Of a DNA stretch of 35,623 nucleotides, positions 9,128-17,561 are shown piece after piece (the first letter of the stretch is position 1; each line of letters opens with the position of its first letter). The DNA is from JAJFUG01 sp964473155 (lineage in GTDB: Bacteria > Gemmatimonadota > Glassbacteria > GWA2-58-10). The stretch spans positions 1 to 35,623 of the forward strand of contig CAYYNT010000047.1 of assembly GCA_964473155.1 (NCBI GenBank). Direction: 5' to 3'. Made by a program: the position numbers and the translations under genes. The notes below the pieces were generated by a model that was not told the origin of the DNA, made no database searches, and was given only the letters and a program-made list of their open reading frames with translations.

Positions 9128-9846
9128 CCCTGCCGCCCTCCCTGACCGCTGTCCGCGGCGCCACCCGTCTCATCCAGCTTCTGCTCCCCGGTTATCCGGC
9201 CATCCCGCAGAGTCAGAATTCTTCCTGCATGACCGGCAACAGACTGATCGTGGGTAATCATCAGAATCGTGCGGCCCTCGCGGTTGAGCCGGGCGAAGAT
9301 CGAAAGGACCTCGGCCCCGGAGGCGCTGTCCAGGTTGCCGGTGGGCTCATCCGCCAGAATCAGCGCAGGGTCGCAGATCAGCGCCCGGGCGATTGCCACA
9401 CGCTGCTGTTCGCCTCCTGACAGCTCATTGGGACGGTAGTTCATCCGGCTGGACAGCCCCACCGCCTCCAGCGCTTTCCTCGCCCGCGCCTCGGCGTCCT
9501 GCGGATACTGCTCGGCGTAGATCAGCGGCAGGAGAACGTTTTCGAGGGCAGTCGTGCGCTCCAGAAGGTGGAAAAGCTGGAAGACAAACCCGATTCTCTC
9601 GTTACGCAGAGTTGACAGACGGTCATCATCCAGGCTGACCACATCAACGCCGTCCAGGTTGTAGCTGCCGCCCGTTGGTTTGTCCAGGCAGCCGAGTATG
9701 TTCATCAACGTGGTCTTGCCGCTGCCGGAAGGCCCCATGATCGCCACATACTCTCCCGGCTCCACATTGAAAGAAACGCCCTTGAGCACGGGAGTCTCCA
9801 GAGCGCCATTGCGGTAGGTCTTTTCTATGTTTTTGAGTTCGATCAT
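9124..9846 (-). CDS. ABC transporter ATP-binding protein, MacB/LolD class
   Basis: 240 aa. Walker A 'GPSGSGKTT' (about 38-46), Q-loop Q90 in 'GFVFQ', signature 'LSGGEQQRV' (142-150), Walker B 'ALILADEPTGNLD' with catalytic E167, and switch histidine H199 in 'ITHD'. Length and the 'ADEPTGNLDS' wording are those of LolD/FtsE/MacB ATPases. It overlaps the adaptor gene by 4 bp upstream and the first permease by 4 bp downstream. It should energise the permease pair. Confidence 0.95.
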   Translation of the reverse strand: MIELKNIEKTYRNGALETPVLKGVSFNVEPGEYVAIMGPSGSGKTTLMNILGCLDKPTGGSYNLDGVDVVSLDDDRLSTLRNERIGFVFQLFHLLERTTALENVLLPLIYAEQYPQDAEARARKALEAVGLSSRMNYRPNELSGGEQQRVAIARALICDPALILADEPTGNLDSASGAEVLSIFARLNREGRTILMITHDQSVAGHAGRILTLRDGRITGEQKLDETGGAADSGQGGRQG

Positions 9847-11075
9847 TGCCTCTCCTCAGCAGCACTGCGCGGCGCCACAGGGGACTCCAGAAGGACCTTC
9901 TCACCCTCGGACAGTCCGCTCACCACCTCGATCCACTGCCCGTCACGCCAGCCCACCGCCACCTCCCTCCGCTCGGGTTCTCCTGATTCGCCGGCCACCC
10001 AGACCACATTGCGGCCGCGGTCACGCTGAACAGCCCTGGAAGGGATGGCCAGCACTCCGGGACGGTCTTCGAGAGTCAGGGTCACGCTGGCGGTCATCTG
10101 GGGACGAAGCAGGCCTTCATAGCCGCCGACAATGTTCAGCACGACTATGTAGTAAACAACGTTCTCCTGGATCACGGCCTTGGGATAGATCGCGCTCACC
10201 ACGCCCTCAAACTCACGTCCGGGGAAGGCATCCACCGTGAAAGCGCCTTTCTGGCCGGTCTTGACTTTGCCGATATCGACCTCATCGACATAAGCCTCCA
10301 CCTGAAGGCGGGTCAGGTCGATTATAGTCACGAAAGTCGGGGCGTTGAGTCCCGCAGCCACAGTCTCACCCTCCTGGGTGGAGACCGAGCCGATCACTCC
10401 GCTGATGGGTGCGGTGATAGTGGTGTAGGAAAGCGTAGCCCTGGCGTTGTCCAGCGCGCCCTGGGATCTTTCCACATCCCTGACCGCCTGGGCCAGGTCC
10501 TCCGGATACTGGGTCTCTATAAGCCGCAGGCTTTCGCGGGACACCGACAGCTCAGCCTTTGAAACATCGAGCTGCTCCCGGGCGTTGTCCACATCCTGCT
10601 GCGCCGCAAGATCATCTTTCAGCAGATCATTTTTACGCTGGAGGTCCTTCTCAGCCAGAGCGACTGTGGCTTCCCACTTGGCAACATCTGCGCGGGCCTT
10701 TTCGAGTTGCATGGGCTGGAGCTTTTCGAGGGAGGCTAACCGCGAGCGGGAAATCTCGAGTTCTGCAACCCGCTGGACCACCAGCGCCTGAAGGTCGGCT
10801 TTGTCCAGTTCGGCAATTACATCACCCTTGTTAACCTTGTCGCCGATATTTGTCCTCAGCCGCTGCACCCGTCCCGAAACCCTTGCACCCACCCGGACCT
10901 CGGCCCCAACCTGGGCCGTGACCGAACCGGTGGCCAGCACAGTGGAGGCAAAATCGCGCCGTATTACGGAAGCGGTTTTCTCTTCATCGGACTTTGAGCC
11001 GCCGCCGCAACCAGTCATCACCGAAACGAGCAGCAGCCCCAGACTCAGTCTTTCCACCGCGCTGACTATCTGCAC
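9843..11075 (-). CDS. MacA-like periplasmic adaptor (HlyD/RND membrane fusion protein), probable lipoprotein
   Basis: 410 aa from a GTG with GAGGG six bases upstream. The N-terminus 'LLLVSVMTGC' gives a lipobox with Cys23 (Met at -3 is atypical). A split lipoyl/barrel-sandwich domain surrounds a long alpha-helical hairpin (about 95-205) rich in Glu, Lys and Gln. The second lipoyl half contains 'TITAPISGVIGSVSTQEGETV', followed by beta-barrel and membrane-proximal domains. This is the standard MFP order. It is the first gene of the four-gene export operon and should bridge the permeases to the TolC-like protein. Confidence 0.92.
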   Translation of the reverse strand: MQIVSAVERLSLGLLLVSVMTGCGGGSKSDEEKTASVIRRDFASTVLATGSVTAQVGAEVRVGARVSGRVQRLRTNIGDKVNKGDVIAELDKADLQALVVQRVAELEISRSRLASLEKLQPMQLEKARADVAKWEATVALAEKDLQRKNDLLKDDLAAQQDVDNAREQLDVSKAELSVSRESLRLIETQYPEDLAQAVRDVERSQGALDNARATLSYTTITAPISGVIGSVSTQEGETVAAGLNAPTFVTIIDLTRLQVEAYVDEVDIGKVKTGQKGAFTVDAFPGREFEGVVSAIYPKAVIQENVVYYIVVLNIVGGYEGLLRPQMTASVTLTLEDRPGVLAIPSRAVQRDRGRNVVWVAGESGEPERREVAVGWRDGQWIEVVSGLSEGEKVLLESPVAPRSAAEERQ

Positions 11076-11101
11076 TTTATACCCTCATAATAACCGGTAA
11101 C

Positions 11102-11141
11102 AAAAGCCCGGAACCATCCCGGCGACTGCCGGGACCGGGCT
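11102..11141 (-). terminator. Double-stem terminator-like structure
   Basis: AGCCCGG (11105-11111) pairs with CCGGGCT (11135-11141), and inside it TCCCGGC (11117-11123) pairs with GCCGGGA (11128-11134) around a 4-base loop. On the minus strand the stem runs into TTTTG. It sits just after the SafE-like gene and before the MacA-like operon, so it probably ends the former and separates the two units. The short T-run makes it a moderate call. Confidence 0.55.
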
Positions 11142-11160
11142 GAGAATACCGGGACACGGA

Positions 11161-11943
11161 TCAGATAAGGTGGTAGAACTGGATGCCGTTGAACAGATAC
11201 GTAATCCCGGCCACCAGAAGCAGGGCACAGCTTACTCCGAACAGCAGCCGCTTGTATTTAACCAGCTTGAGGGCAAAAGCGCCCACAACGAAACCCAGCA
11301 GCGGGTAGATAGAGGAGGAGATGCTGAACGACAGTCCGATCCCGAAAGCCTTGAACATCGAGGCGCTCAACAGCAAAGGCACCAGGATCAGGAGCTTGGT
11401 GCAAAGAGTGGATCCACGGAGCGCTCCCAATGCCATGCCTACCGCGAAACCGGAGACTTTCTTCTCCTTGACATCCCGTTTCCAGACCACACGGGCCTGA
11501 CGGGTGAGGGCCTCGACCTCCGGTTCCTCGGCGGAGCACACTTTATCGTCTCCGCAAGCGTCGCAGGCGCTCCTGTACTCATGATGTCCAACTGTCGGAC
11601 AGCTTTTGCAATCGTGCCCGCAGCCATCCTCGCCCTCGGCATGGGCGGCGCGCGGCTTCTTCCATGGCGGCACCCAGTTATACATATGGGTGGCGGCCAA
11701 ATAGACGCTGAAACCGATAAGCAGCACTCCGGAGGCGATATTGATCACACCCTTGTCAAATGTGACCACTTTGCCCAGGGCCGCGACAGCCATGGACAGA
11801 ATAATAATTGCCAGCACCCGTCCAAGCAGATACCCACCGCAGGTGGCGCGGTTGGTGTTCTGAAGAGAGAAGACCAGAAGGGCGCAAAGCCAGAGATTGC
11901 CGAATGAAAATCCGAGAAGGAGCGCCACCAGATAATCGTTCAT
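11161..11943 (-). CDS. DsbD/CcdA-SafE-like membrane protein with Cys/His-rich cytoplasmic or periplasmic loop
   Basis: 260 aa, about six transmembrane helices: three at about 5-27, 38-58 and 66-85, and three at about 163-185, 187-220 and 233-253. The two triplets fit the inverted-repeat DsbD/CcdA/TauE-SafE fold. One cysteine lies near the start of a helix in each half (C35 in 'ATCGGYLLG', C181 in 'GSTLCTK'), as in the CcdA/DsbD thiol pair. The loop between halves (about 100-150) carries six cysteines (108, 112, 115, 127, 130, 136) and His110, His120 and His121, a likely metal or Fe-S site. Such proteins move reducing power or ions across the inner membrane. The exact role is unknown; family placement is by eye. 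Confidence 0.65.
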   Translation of the reverse strand: MNDYLVALLLGFSFGNLWLCALLVFSLQNTNRATCGGYLLGRVLAIIILSMAVAALGKVVTFDKGVINIASGVLLIGFSVYLAATHMYNWVPPWKKPRAAHAEGEDGCGHDCKSCPTVGHHEYRSACDACGDDKVCSAEEPEVEALTRQARVVWKRDVKEKKVSGFAVGMALGALRGSTLCTKLLILVPLLLSASMFKAFGIGLSFSISSSIYPLLGFVVGAFALKLVKYKRLLFGVSCALLLVAGITYLFNGIQFYHLI

Positions 11944-12603
11944 TTGCTTTTCCCCAGAGCTTGCTCAATCGAGCGATGTTTTTGACAGGATTGCCGCTCA
12001 GTGCAGCCGGCTTCATCGAACTGTTGTTTCCCGCACCGGTATAAAGCCCGGCTGCCTCGCTTGAAGCAGACCCAGCCCAATCCACTCACAATTTGCATAC
12101 CGTACGGGATTATGCCATCTATATTAACGGAGCATCGGACCTGACATACTCCAGATTCAACAGCCATCGGGGATTCGCAGCATTCTTGGATAGAGTTCTT
12201 TCAATCACAATTTATTCGAATAAAGGCTTTTTATCCAGAAAAATGTGCAGGTTTTTCCTGATTTGTTTAACCCCGCTCAAGTGAAAAATGTTTCGCATTC
12301 TTCAGCCGGATAAAAAATTTTTTCTGCGGCTTACAGAGTCATAAATGAAAGGTTCGTCCGGGTGGAACTTCAGCAGGCTGATCAGAGCCTGCTGAAGTCA
12401 GGGTCTGGGACTGGAAGCCGTAAGGTACGAGAAGGCAACCTGTTTTCTTGTAAACCACTAATCCGCGCAAAGATTGATCTTCAGAACAGAAACGGGTATT
12501 ATTCGCTGAACTGGTTTATTATCATAACATTACCACGCATAAAGCTTTCTGAAAGCAAAACAGTTCCTTCAGATCCGATAGTGAAAGGGGCAGTAAGGGA
12601 ACT
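11944..12603. promoter_or_regulatory. 660-bp divergent intergenic region
   Basis: No gene is supported; short reading frames here lack domains or good start sites. It becomes AT-rich from about 12190 on. It holds a 14-bp palindrome TTTATTCGAATAAA (12211-12224), an A6T6 tract (12312-12323), and a long perfect inverted repeat at 12367-12398. Promoters for the SafE-like gene (minus) and the GH78-like gene (plus) must lie here, but no clear -35/-10 pair stands out. Confidence 0.5.
12367..12398. repeat. Perfect 13-bp inverted repeat
   Basis: ACTTCAGCAGGCT (12367-12379) and AGCCTGCTGAAGT (12386-12398) are exact reverse complements with the 6-base spacer GATCAG. The transcript would form a very stable hairpin, but no T-run follows on either strand, so it is not a classical terminator. 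It could be a REP-like element, an operator or an attachment site. Confidence 0.7.
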
Positions 12604-14856
12604 ATGACCAATATTGAATGCTCTGAAAAAAACAAACCTGTTTATACCGGATCGTTCAAGGCGGTCTTTGTCCTGGCGCTGATAATTTTCCCGGGCTGCG
12701 CCGCCGGAAAGAACTCAGCCCTTGCGCCCTCCAATCTTATGTGTGAACTGCTGGAGCATCCCGAGAAAACTCGTATCGAAGATTCCCGGCCGGAATTCTG
12801 CTGGGTGGTGAATTCGGCTTCCAGCGATGATTTCCAGTCGGCGTATCAGATTCTGGTGGCCTCTGACTCCATCAAGCTGAGCCGGAACGGCGGGGATATG
12901 TGGGATACCGGCAAAATCCTTTCCGGAGAGTCCATCAATGTTGAATACAGCGGCAAACAGCTCCTGCCGGAAACGGATTATTTCTGGAAGGTCAGAACCT
13001 GGGACAAAACGGGTGCGGCAAGTCCTTACTCGGCTCCGCAAAGATTCCGCACCGGCGGTATGGAAAAGTATGCCACCGCCATTTACCCGCTCGAAAAAAG
13101 CGAGATAGAACCGCAGAGAGTCGTGAAGAAAGGACGAGGGCATTTCTTTATCGACTTCGGCAAAGCGGCTTTCGGGACGTTGAAAATAACCCTGACAAAC
13201 GGCTCGAATCAGCGCGAGGCGGAGGTTCATCTCGGCGAAGCCCTGAGTGGTGAAAACTCGTTAAACCGCGATCCTGGCGGCTCAGTGCGCTATCGTAAAA
13301 TGGTTTTGCCGCTCGGTGAGGGAACACGTACTTATACAGTGAGTATCGCTCCGGACCAGCGCAACACAGGGCCGAGAGCGATAAAAATGCCGGAGGATAT
13401 CGGAGAGGTCATGCCTTTCCGGTGCTGCGAGATTGTCAACAGCCCCTGCGAAATCGACAAGTCGATGATCAGACAGGTAATGGCGCACTATCCTTTCAAT
13501 GATGACGCCTCCGGTTTTACCTCCTCCAACAAGGTCCTGAACGATGTATGGGAACTCTGCAAGTACAGCATAAAGGCGACCAGCTTCTGCGGGGTGTATG
13601 TGGACGGGGACAGGGAACGGATCCCCTATGAGGCCGATGCTTATCTGAACCAGCTCTGCCATTACTGTGTCGACCGGGAATTCAGCATGGCCCGGCGCAG
13701 CCATGAATACCTGATCACTCATCCCACCTGGCCGACAGAATGGATCCTTCATTCGGCGCTCATGGCCTGGGCGGATTACATGTACACCGGCAATGCCGAG
13801 TCGATGGCCTTCCATTACGAGGACCTGAAAGCGAAGACTCTGCTTGCGCTGGCGGATGACGAAGGTTTGATAAGCACGACATTGAAACCGGTCCCGCCTG
13901 AAGTACTGAAATCGATTCATCTTGACGGCAAGCTGGAAGATATCGTGGACTGGCCACGGGCCTCTTTCGGCGCGGACAGCGTGCCGGGCGAACGGGACGG
14001 ATACGTTCTCGGGGACATCAATACGGCCGTGAATGCCTTTCATTACCAGGCCCTTGCGCTGATGAGCCGTATCGCCGCCGAGTTGCGGGAAAATGAGGAC
14101 GCCCGCTTCTTTCAGGAAAAAGCGGAACGCGTTAAACAATCGATCAACCGGAAACTGATAGATAAAAGCCGGGGAATTTATATCGATGGTATCGGCGCTG
14201 AACATGCCTCGCTCCATGCGAACATGTTTCCTCTCGCTTTTGGTCTTGTTCCCGACGAGTATATACAAAGCGTCACGGATTTCATAAAAACGCGAGGCAT
14301 GGCGTGCAGCGTCTACGGGGCGCAGTATCTGATGGAGGCCCTCTACCGGCAGGGAGAGGCGGATTACGCGCTCTCGCTGCTGACCTCAACCTCGGACAGA
14401 GGCTGGGCGCATATGATCTATGATGTGGGCACGACTGTCACCCTGGAGGCCTGGGACCCGAAATACAAACCCAACCTGGACTGGAACCATGCCTGGGGCG
14501 CGGCCCCGGCGAATGTCATTCCCCGGCTGCTGATGGGCGTTCAGCCGCTCACTCCGGGATTCGGATATATCCAGATAAAACCGCAGCCGGGCGGTCTTGA
14601 TAGCGCCAGCCTTGATTTGCCGACTGTCAGAGGCGCTGTTCACGTCGATTTTAAATCAGAAGAGAGTTCCGCTTTTACTCTGAATATCAGAATCCCGGCC
14701 AACACAAAAGCCAGAGTGTATCTGCCGAACCTCGGCAGCGACAACCCGTCCGTGAAAGTGGATGGACTCAGCCGCCAGGGCATGATAGAAGGGGGATTCG
14801 TTGTTCTGGACAGTGTCGGCTCCGGCGCGCACCGGTTCGAAAGACTGACAGAATAG
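12604..14856 (+). CDS. GH78-like alpha-L-rhamnosidase, probable lipoprotein
   Basis: 750 aa. An N-terminal hydrophobic segment ends in 'IIFPGC' (Cys32), a lipobox with an unusual Phe at -3. Residues 40-150 are an Ig-like domain ('YQILVASD', 'DYFWKVRTWD') typical of bacterial rhamnosidase N-termini. A jelly-roll domain follows (about 160-280), then the (alpha/alpha)6 barrel with 'YVDGDRERIPYEADAYL' (D333, D335, R336, E337), the GH78 acid motif, and 'TTVTLEAWDP', where E615 is the candidate general base. The C-terminal 'GAAPANVIPRLLMGVQPLTPGF' and beta domain complete the fold. It would release rhamnose from plant or microbial glycans at the cell surface or in the periplasm. It is a stand-alone gene followed by a strong terminator. 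Confidence 0.85.
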   Translation: MTNIECSEKNKPVYTGSFKAVFVLALIIFPGCAAGKNSALAPSNLMCELLEHPEKTRIEDSRPEFCWVVNSASSDDFQSAYQILVASDSIKLSRNGGDMWDTGKILSGESINVEYSGKQLLPETDYFWKVRTWDKTGAASPYSAPQRFRTGGMEKYATAIYPLEKSEIEPQRVVKKGRGHFFIDFGKAAFGTLKITLTNGSNQREAEVHLGEALSGENSLNRDPGGSVRYRKMVLPLGEGTRTYTVSIAPDQRNTGPRAIKMPEDIGEVMPFRCCEIVNSPCEIDKSMIRQVMAHYPFNDDASGFTSSNKVLNDVWELCKYSIKATSFCGVYVDGDRERIPYEADAYLNQLCHYCVDREFSMARRSHEYLITHPTWPTEWILHSALMAWADYMYTGNAESMAFHYEDLKAKTLLALADDEGLISTTLKPVPPEVLKSIHLDGKLEDIVDWPRASFGADSVPGERDGYVLGDINTAVNAFHYQALALMSRIAAELRENEDARFFQEKAERVKQSINRKLIDKSRGIYIDGIGAEHASLHANMFPLAFGLVPDEYIQSVTDFIKTRGMACSVYGAQYLMEALYRQGEADYALSLLTSTSDRGWAHMIYDVGTTVTLEAWDPKYKPNLDWNHAWGAAPANVIPRLLMGVQPLTPGFGYIQIKPQPGGLDSASLDLPTVRGAVHVDFKSEESSAFTLNIRIPANTKARVYLPNLGSDNPSVKVDGLSRQGMIEGGFVVLDSVGSGAHRFERLTE

Positions 14857-14890
14857 ACAGAAAGGGCCGGACAGAAGGCTCAATCAGTAT

Positions 14891-14926
14891 AAAGGCCGTA
14901 ACTCATAAAGAGCTACGGCCTTTTTT
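14891..14926. terminator. Strong intrinsic terminator, probably bidirectional
   Basis: GGCCGTA (14894-14900) pairs with TACGGCC (14914-14920), with an extra CTC/GAG pairing inside, and six T's follow on the plus strand. It lies 34 bp after the GH78-like stop. Read on the minus strand the same stem is followed by TTTATAC, and it sits just past the tRNA 3' end, so it probably serves both transcripts. Confidence 0.85.
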
Positions 14927-14931
14927 AGTCA

Positions 14932-15021
14932 TGGCGGAGAGGCAGGGATTCGAACCCTGGGTCGGCTTGCGCCGACACCGGTTTTCGAGACCGGCTCCTT
15001 CAACCACTCGGACACCTCTCC
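14932..15021 (-). tRNA. tRNA-Ser (anticodon CGA)
   Basis: On the minus strand the acceptor stem GGAGAGG (15015-15021) pairs with CCTCTCC, followed by discriminator G and an encoded CCA (14932-14934). The D-arm contains GAGTGGTTGAAGG. The anticodon loop CTCGAAA gives CGA, decoding UCG serine. A long variable arm (GTCGGC/GCCGAC) is diagnostic of class II tRNA-Ser, and the T-arm has GGTTCGAATCC. Length is 90 nt including CCA. All stems are intact. Confidence 0.97.
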
Positions 15022-15468
15022 TTGCTCCAAACGATGTCGAATCTGAAACGGCTGAAAAATTAACAGCCTTTCCGCGGCTTGGCAAGAGCCTTGGACAATT
15101 TGTACCGTATCTCATTTTTTTGAAACCATTATTCGGAACGGGTCGTCTCAGATAGTATAAACCGTATAAATTCTGAGTGCTGTTGACAAGCTGGTTCAGA
15201 AACACCGCGCCAAGCCAGAAAACCCTTTGTAGCACAAGAACCTCCCAAATATGGAAATGCCCAAAGGGAGGGGGGAAGGTAAAAGGAGGGATTATGCGCA
15301 GGAAAATCCTGACCGAGTAGCCTCCCCCCAAGTATTACAGCCGTCTGATACTTTTTCGGTCACAACGATGGTTTAAGAGCGGTGCAGACAGAGTTAAGTC
15401 TGGCCGGCGGTTTCCGCGCCGACGGAAAATATAAACCTGACTGATCTCTACCGTTACAGGAGGAACAG
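15022..15468. other. 447-bp gap between tRNA-Ser and the DUF4097-like gene
   Basis: The first part carries the tRNA promoter. A minus-strand frame (14903-15331) runs through the tRNA and is not a gene. The middle (about 15180-15320) is non-coding sequence with purine-rich and C-rich runs and no recognised element. A small stem TTTCCG/CGGAAA (15411-15428) lies 40 bp before the downstream gene, whose promoter I cannot place. Confidence 0.5.
15057..15085 (-). promoter_or_regulatory. Candidate promoter of tRNA-Ser
   Basis: On the minus strand TTGCCA (15080-15085) and TAATTT (15057-15062) are separated by exactly 17 bases. The expected start would be about 30 bases before the mature tRNA 5' end at 15021, a normal leader length. 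Confidence 0.55.
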
Positions 15469-16434
15469 ATGAACAGGATGACCATCCTGGCCATAGCCGT
15501 GCTCTTTTCCACCAGTCTCAATCTAAGTTCGCTTTATGCCGTAAAAACCATCGACCGCACTTTCCGTGTCCAACCCGGCGGAGAGCTGCTCGTTGAAACC
15601 GATGCCGGGGATGTCACCCTGCGCGGCTCAGCCACCCAGGAGGTGAAAGTCCATATCGAAGCTGACCGTGACCTGGAGGGCCGGATCGAGTTCAGTTTCG
15701 TTCAGAATGGGAATCGTATTGAGATCTACGGAAAAGCGGAAGAAAAAAGCATCCTGGGATTTCTGAAAGGCAGATCGTTCAACGGCCGTCTTCAGATAAC
15801 GATAGATGCGCCACAGAGTTTCAATCCTTCTGTCCGCACCTCGGGTGGGGATGTTGACGCTTCCGGGATCGAGGGAAAGACAGAGTTGCGCACATCGGGA
15901 GGGGATGTCAGCGCGGCGCGGATGTCCGGTGAACTGTCCCTGCACACTTCCGGCGGGGATATAGACGCAATGGATGTCAACGGCCCGCTTACGGCTTTCA
16001 CTTCGGGTGGCGATGTCTCGGCGCACGGGATTATCGGGGCCTGCACACTCACAACCAGCGGCGGAGATGTTTCTGCCGCCGCTGTGCGGGGTGACTGCGT
16101 GATGAAAACTTCCGGTGGAAACATTACAGCGGATAGCCTGGACGGCGGCCTGAGCGCCGTGACAAGCGGAGGAAATATCGAGGCCTGCCTGAGAAGTCAA
16201 CCCCGGAATGCCTGTGATATGCGCACCAGCGGCGGCAGCATTGTCCTAAGCGTACCGGCCTCCATATCAGCCGAGCTTTCGGCCCGCACCAGCGGCGGAA
16301 ACATCAAATCCGGCATTCCGGTAAAGGTGTTCGACTCCGAGGAGGGTAAAATGGAGGGCACGCTGGGTCAGGGCGGACCTGCCCTCACTTTGCGCACCTC
16401 GGGTGGAAATATCTGGATCAAAGTCTCGGACTGA
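15469..16434 (+). CDS. Exported DUF4097-like beta-helix repeat protein
   Basis: 321 aa with signal peptide 1-24. The N-terminal part (25-120) resembles the start of DUF4097 proteins ('GGELLVETDAGDVTLRG'). It is followed by ten 'TSGG' turns: the first six are spaced exactly 18 residues apart (pattern TSGG(D/N)(V/I)xA....G), later ones more loosely. Such repeats build a right-handed parallel beta-helix or solenoid. The family is often described as putative adhesins or envelope-stress-associated proteins, but function is not established. AGGAGG lies five bases before the ATG. It is monocistronic, ending at a hairpin shared with the convergent threonine aldolase gene. Confidence 0.8.
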   Translation: MNRMTILAIAVLFSTSLNLSSLYAVKTIDRTFRVQPGGELLVETDAGDVTLRGSATQEVKVHIEADRDLEGRIEFSFVQNGNRIEIYGKAEEKSILGFLKGRSFNGRLQITIDAPQSFNPSVRTSGGDVDASGIEGKTELRTSGGDVSAARMSGELSLHTSGGDIDAMDVNGPLTAFTSGGDVSAHGIIGACTLTTSGGDVSAAAVRGDCVMKTSGGNITADSLDGGLSAVTSGGNIEACLRSQPRNACDMRTSGGSIVLSVPASISAELSARTSGGNIKSGIPVKVFDSEEGKMEGTLGQGGPALTLRTSGGNIWIKVSD

Positions 16435-16460
16435 CAGGTTGTCTCAACTGTCAGGTTGCG

Positions 16461-16508
16461 CTGAAAAATGGGAGAGCTTGCCATTTGAGCATACTCTCCC
16501 ATTTTCAG
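16461..16508. terminator. Bidirectional terminator between convergent genes
   Basis: CTGAAAAATGGGAGAG (16461-16476) pairs with CTCTCCCATTTTCAG (16494-16508), a 15-bp stem with one bulged A. A/T-rich ends supply U-runs within the stem base on both strands. It lies between the ends of the DUF4097-like gene and the threonine aldolase gene. Confidence 0.7.
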
Positions 16509-16514
16509 TTCCTC

Positions 16515-17549
16515 TCACCCGATTGACTTCTGGAAAGCCTTCAACGCCAGATCAATATCCGCGGCGGAAATGTCCAGGTGGGTGACCAGGCGCAGGCGGT
16601 CCGCTCCCATCGGATCGAGCCGCACTCCGTGAGAGCGCAGACGGCGGCACAGTTCCGGAGCAGACGGCGCGGGAGGTGTCAGCCTTACGAAAAAGATATT
16701 TGTTTCCACTGTCTCCAGATTCAGCTCCAGGCCAGGAATGGCGGCCAACCCCCCGGCCAGGGCGCGGGCGTTGGCGTGGTCCCCGGCCAGCCGGCTGACA
16801 TTGTTCTCCAGAGCGTAAAGCCCGGCCGCGGCCAGTATCCCAGTCTGGCGCATCCCGCCGCCCAGGAGCTTGCGCACCCGCCGCGCCTCGCGGATAAAAT
16901 GCGCCGAGCCCAGCACCAGGGAGCCCACCGGCGCCCCCAGTCCCTTTGAGAGGCAGAAAGTCAGGCCATCCACGCCTTGAGTTAGCATCTCGGGGGTTGC
17001 GTCCAGCGCCACAGCTGCGTTAAATATCCGCGCTCCATCAAGATGAACCGGTATGCCGTGAGAGTGTGCCAGTTCCAGCACAGCCTTGAACCGTTGCTGC
17101 GGGAAAACCCTTCCCCCGGCCATGTTTATCGTGTTCTCCAGGCTGATACAGCCGGTGGGGGCCAGGTAATATATGTCCGGACGGATCGCCGCCTCCACGC
17201 ACGCCGCATCCGGCGCGCCGCGCTCGCCTTCCACCAGCCTGGGCAGCAATCCGGAAAGCACGGCCATGCTGGCCAGCTCGTAATTATAGACATGCGACTG
17301 ACGGTCGCAGATAACCTCGGAGCCGGGACGGGCCAGCACGTTCAGGCATACCGCGTTTCCCATCGAGCCGCTGGGCACGAAAAGCGCCGCATCGCGGCCG
17401 AACATCGCGGCCGCCCGCTCCTGAAGACGGTTAACCGTGGGGTCCTCACCATAGACATCATCCCCCACCTCGGCCATGGCCATGGCGCGCCGCATCCCCT
17501 CGGACGGCAGGGTCACCGTATCGCTTCGCAGATCGATCAGCCTTTCCAC
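16515..17549 (-). CDS. ltaE: Low-specificity L-threonine aldolase
   Basis: 344 aa, PLP-dependent fold type I. 'DLRSDTVTLPSEGMRRAMAMAEVGDDVYGEDPTV' is the family N-terminus. H86 in 'RQSHVYNYE' stacks on the cofactor, 'ENT' (138-140) and 'HLDGARIFNA' (D171) bind PLP, and K202 in 'CLSKGLGAPVGS' is the Schiff-base lysine. It cleaves L-threonine or allo-threonine to glycine and acetaldehyde. The start is a GTG with GGGAGG six bases upstream; no better ATG exists. It follows the DUF1848 gene by 12 bp on the same strand, so the two are probably one operon. Confidence 0.95.
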   Translation of the reverse strand: MERLIDLRSDTVTLPSEGMRRAMAMAEVGDDVYGEDPTVNRLQERAAAMFGRDAALFVPSGSMGNAVCLNVLARPGSEVICDRQSHVYNYELASMAVLSGLLPRLVEGERGAPDAACVEAAIRPDIYYLAPTGCISLENTINMAGGRVFPQQRFKAVLELAHSHGIPVHLDGARIFNAAVALDATPEMLTQGVDGLTFCLSKGLGAPVGSLVLGSAHFIREARRVRKLLGGGMRQTGILAAAGLYALENNVSRLAGDHANARALAGGLAAIPGLELNLETVETNIFFVRLTPPAPSAPELCRRLRSHGVRLDPMGADRLRLVTHLDISAADIDLALKAFQKSIG

Positions 17550-17561
17550 TAATTCCCTCCC

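Noticed and set aside
14903..15331. 142-codon minus-strand reading frame
   Set aside because: It runs straight through an intact tRNA-Ser and the terminator, and shows no domain.
15835..16425. CRISPR or minisatellite array
   Set aside because: The periodicity is 54 bp in frame with codons, with diverged copies; it encodes protein repeats rather than identical repeats with spacers.
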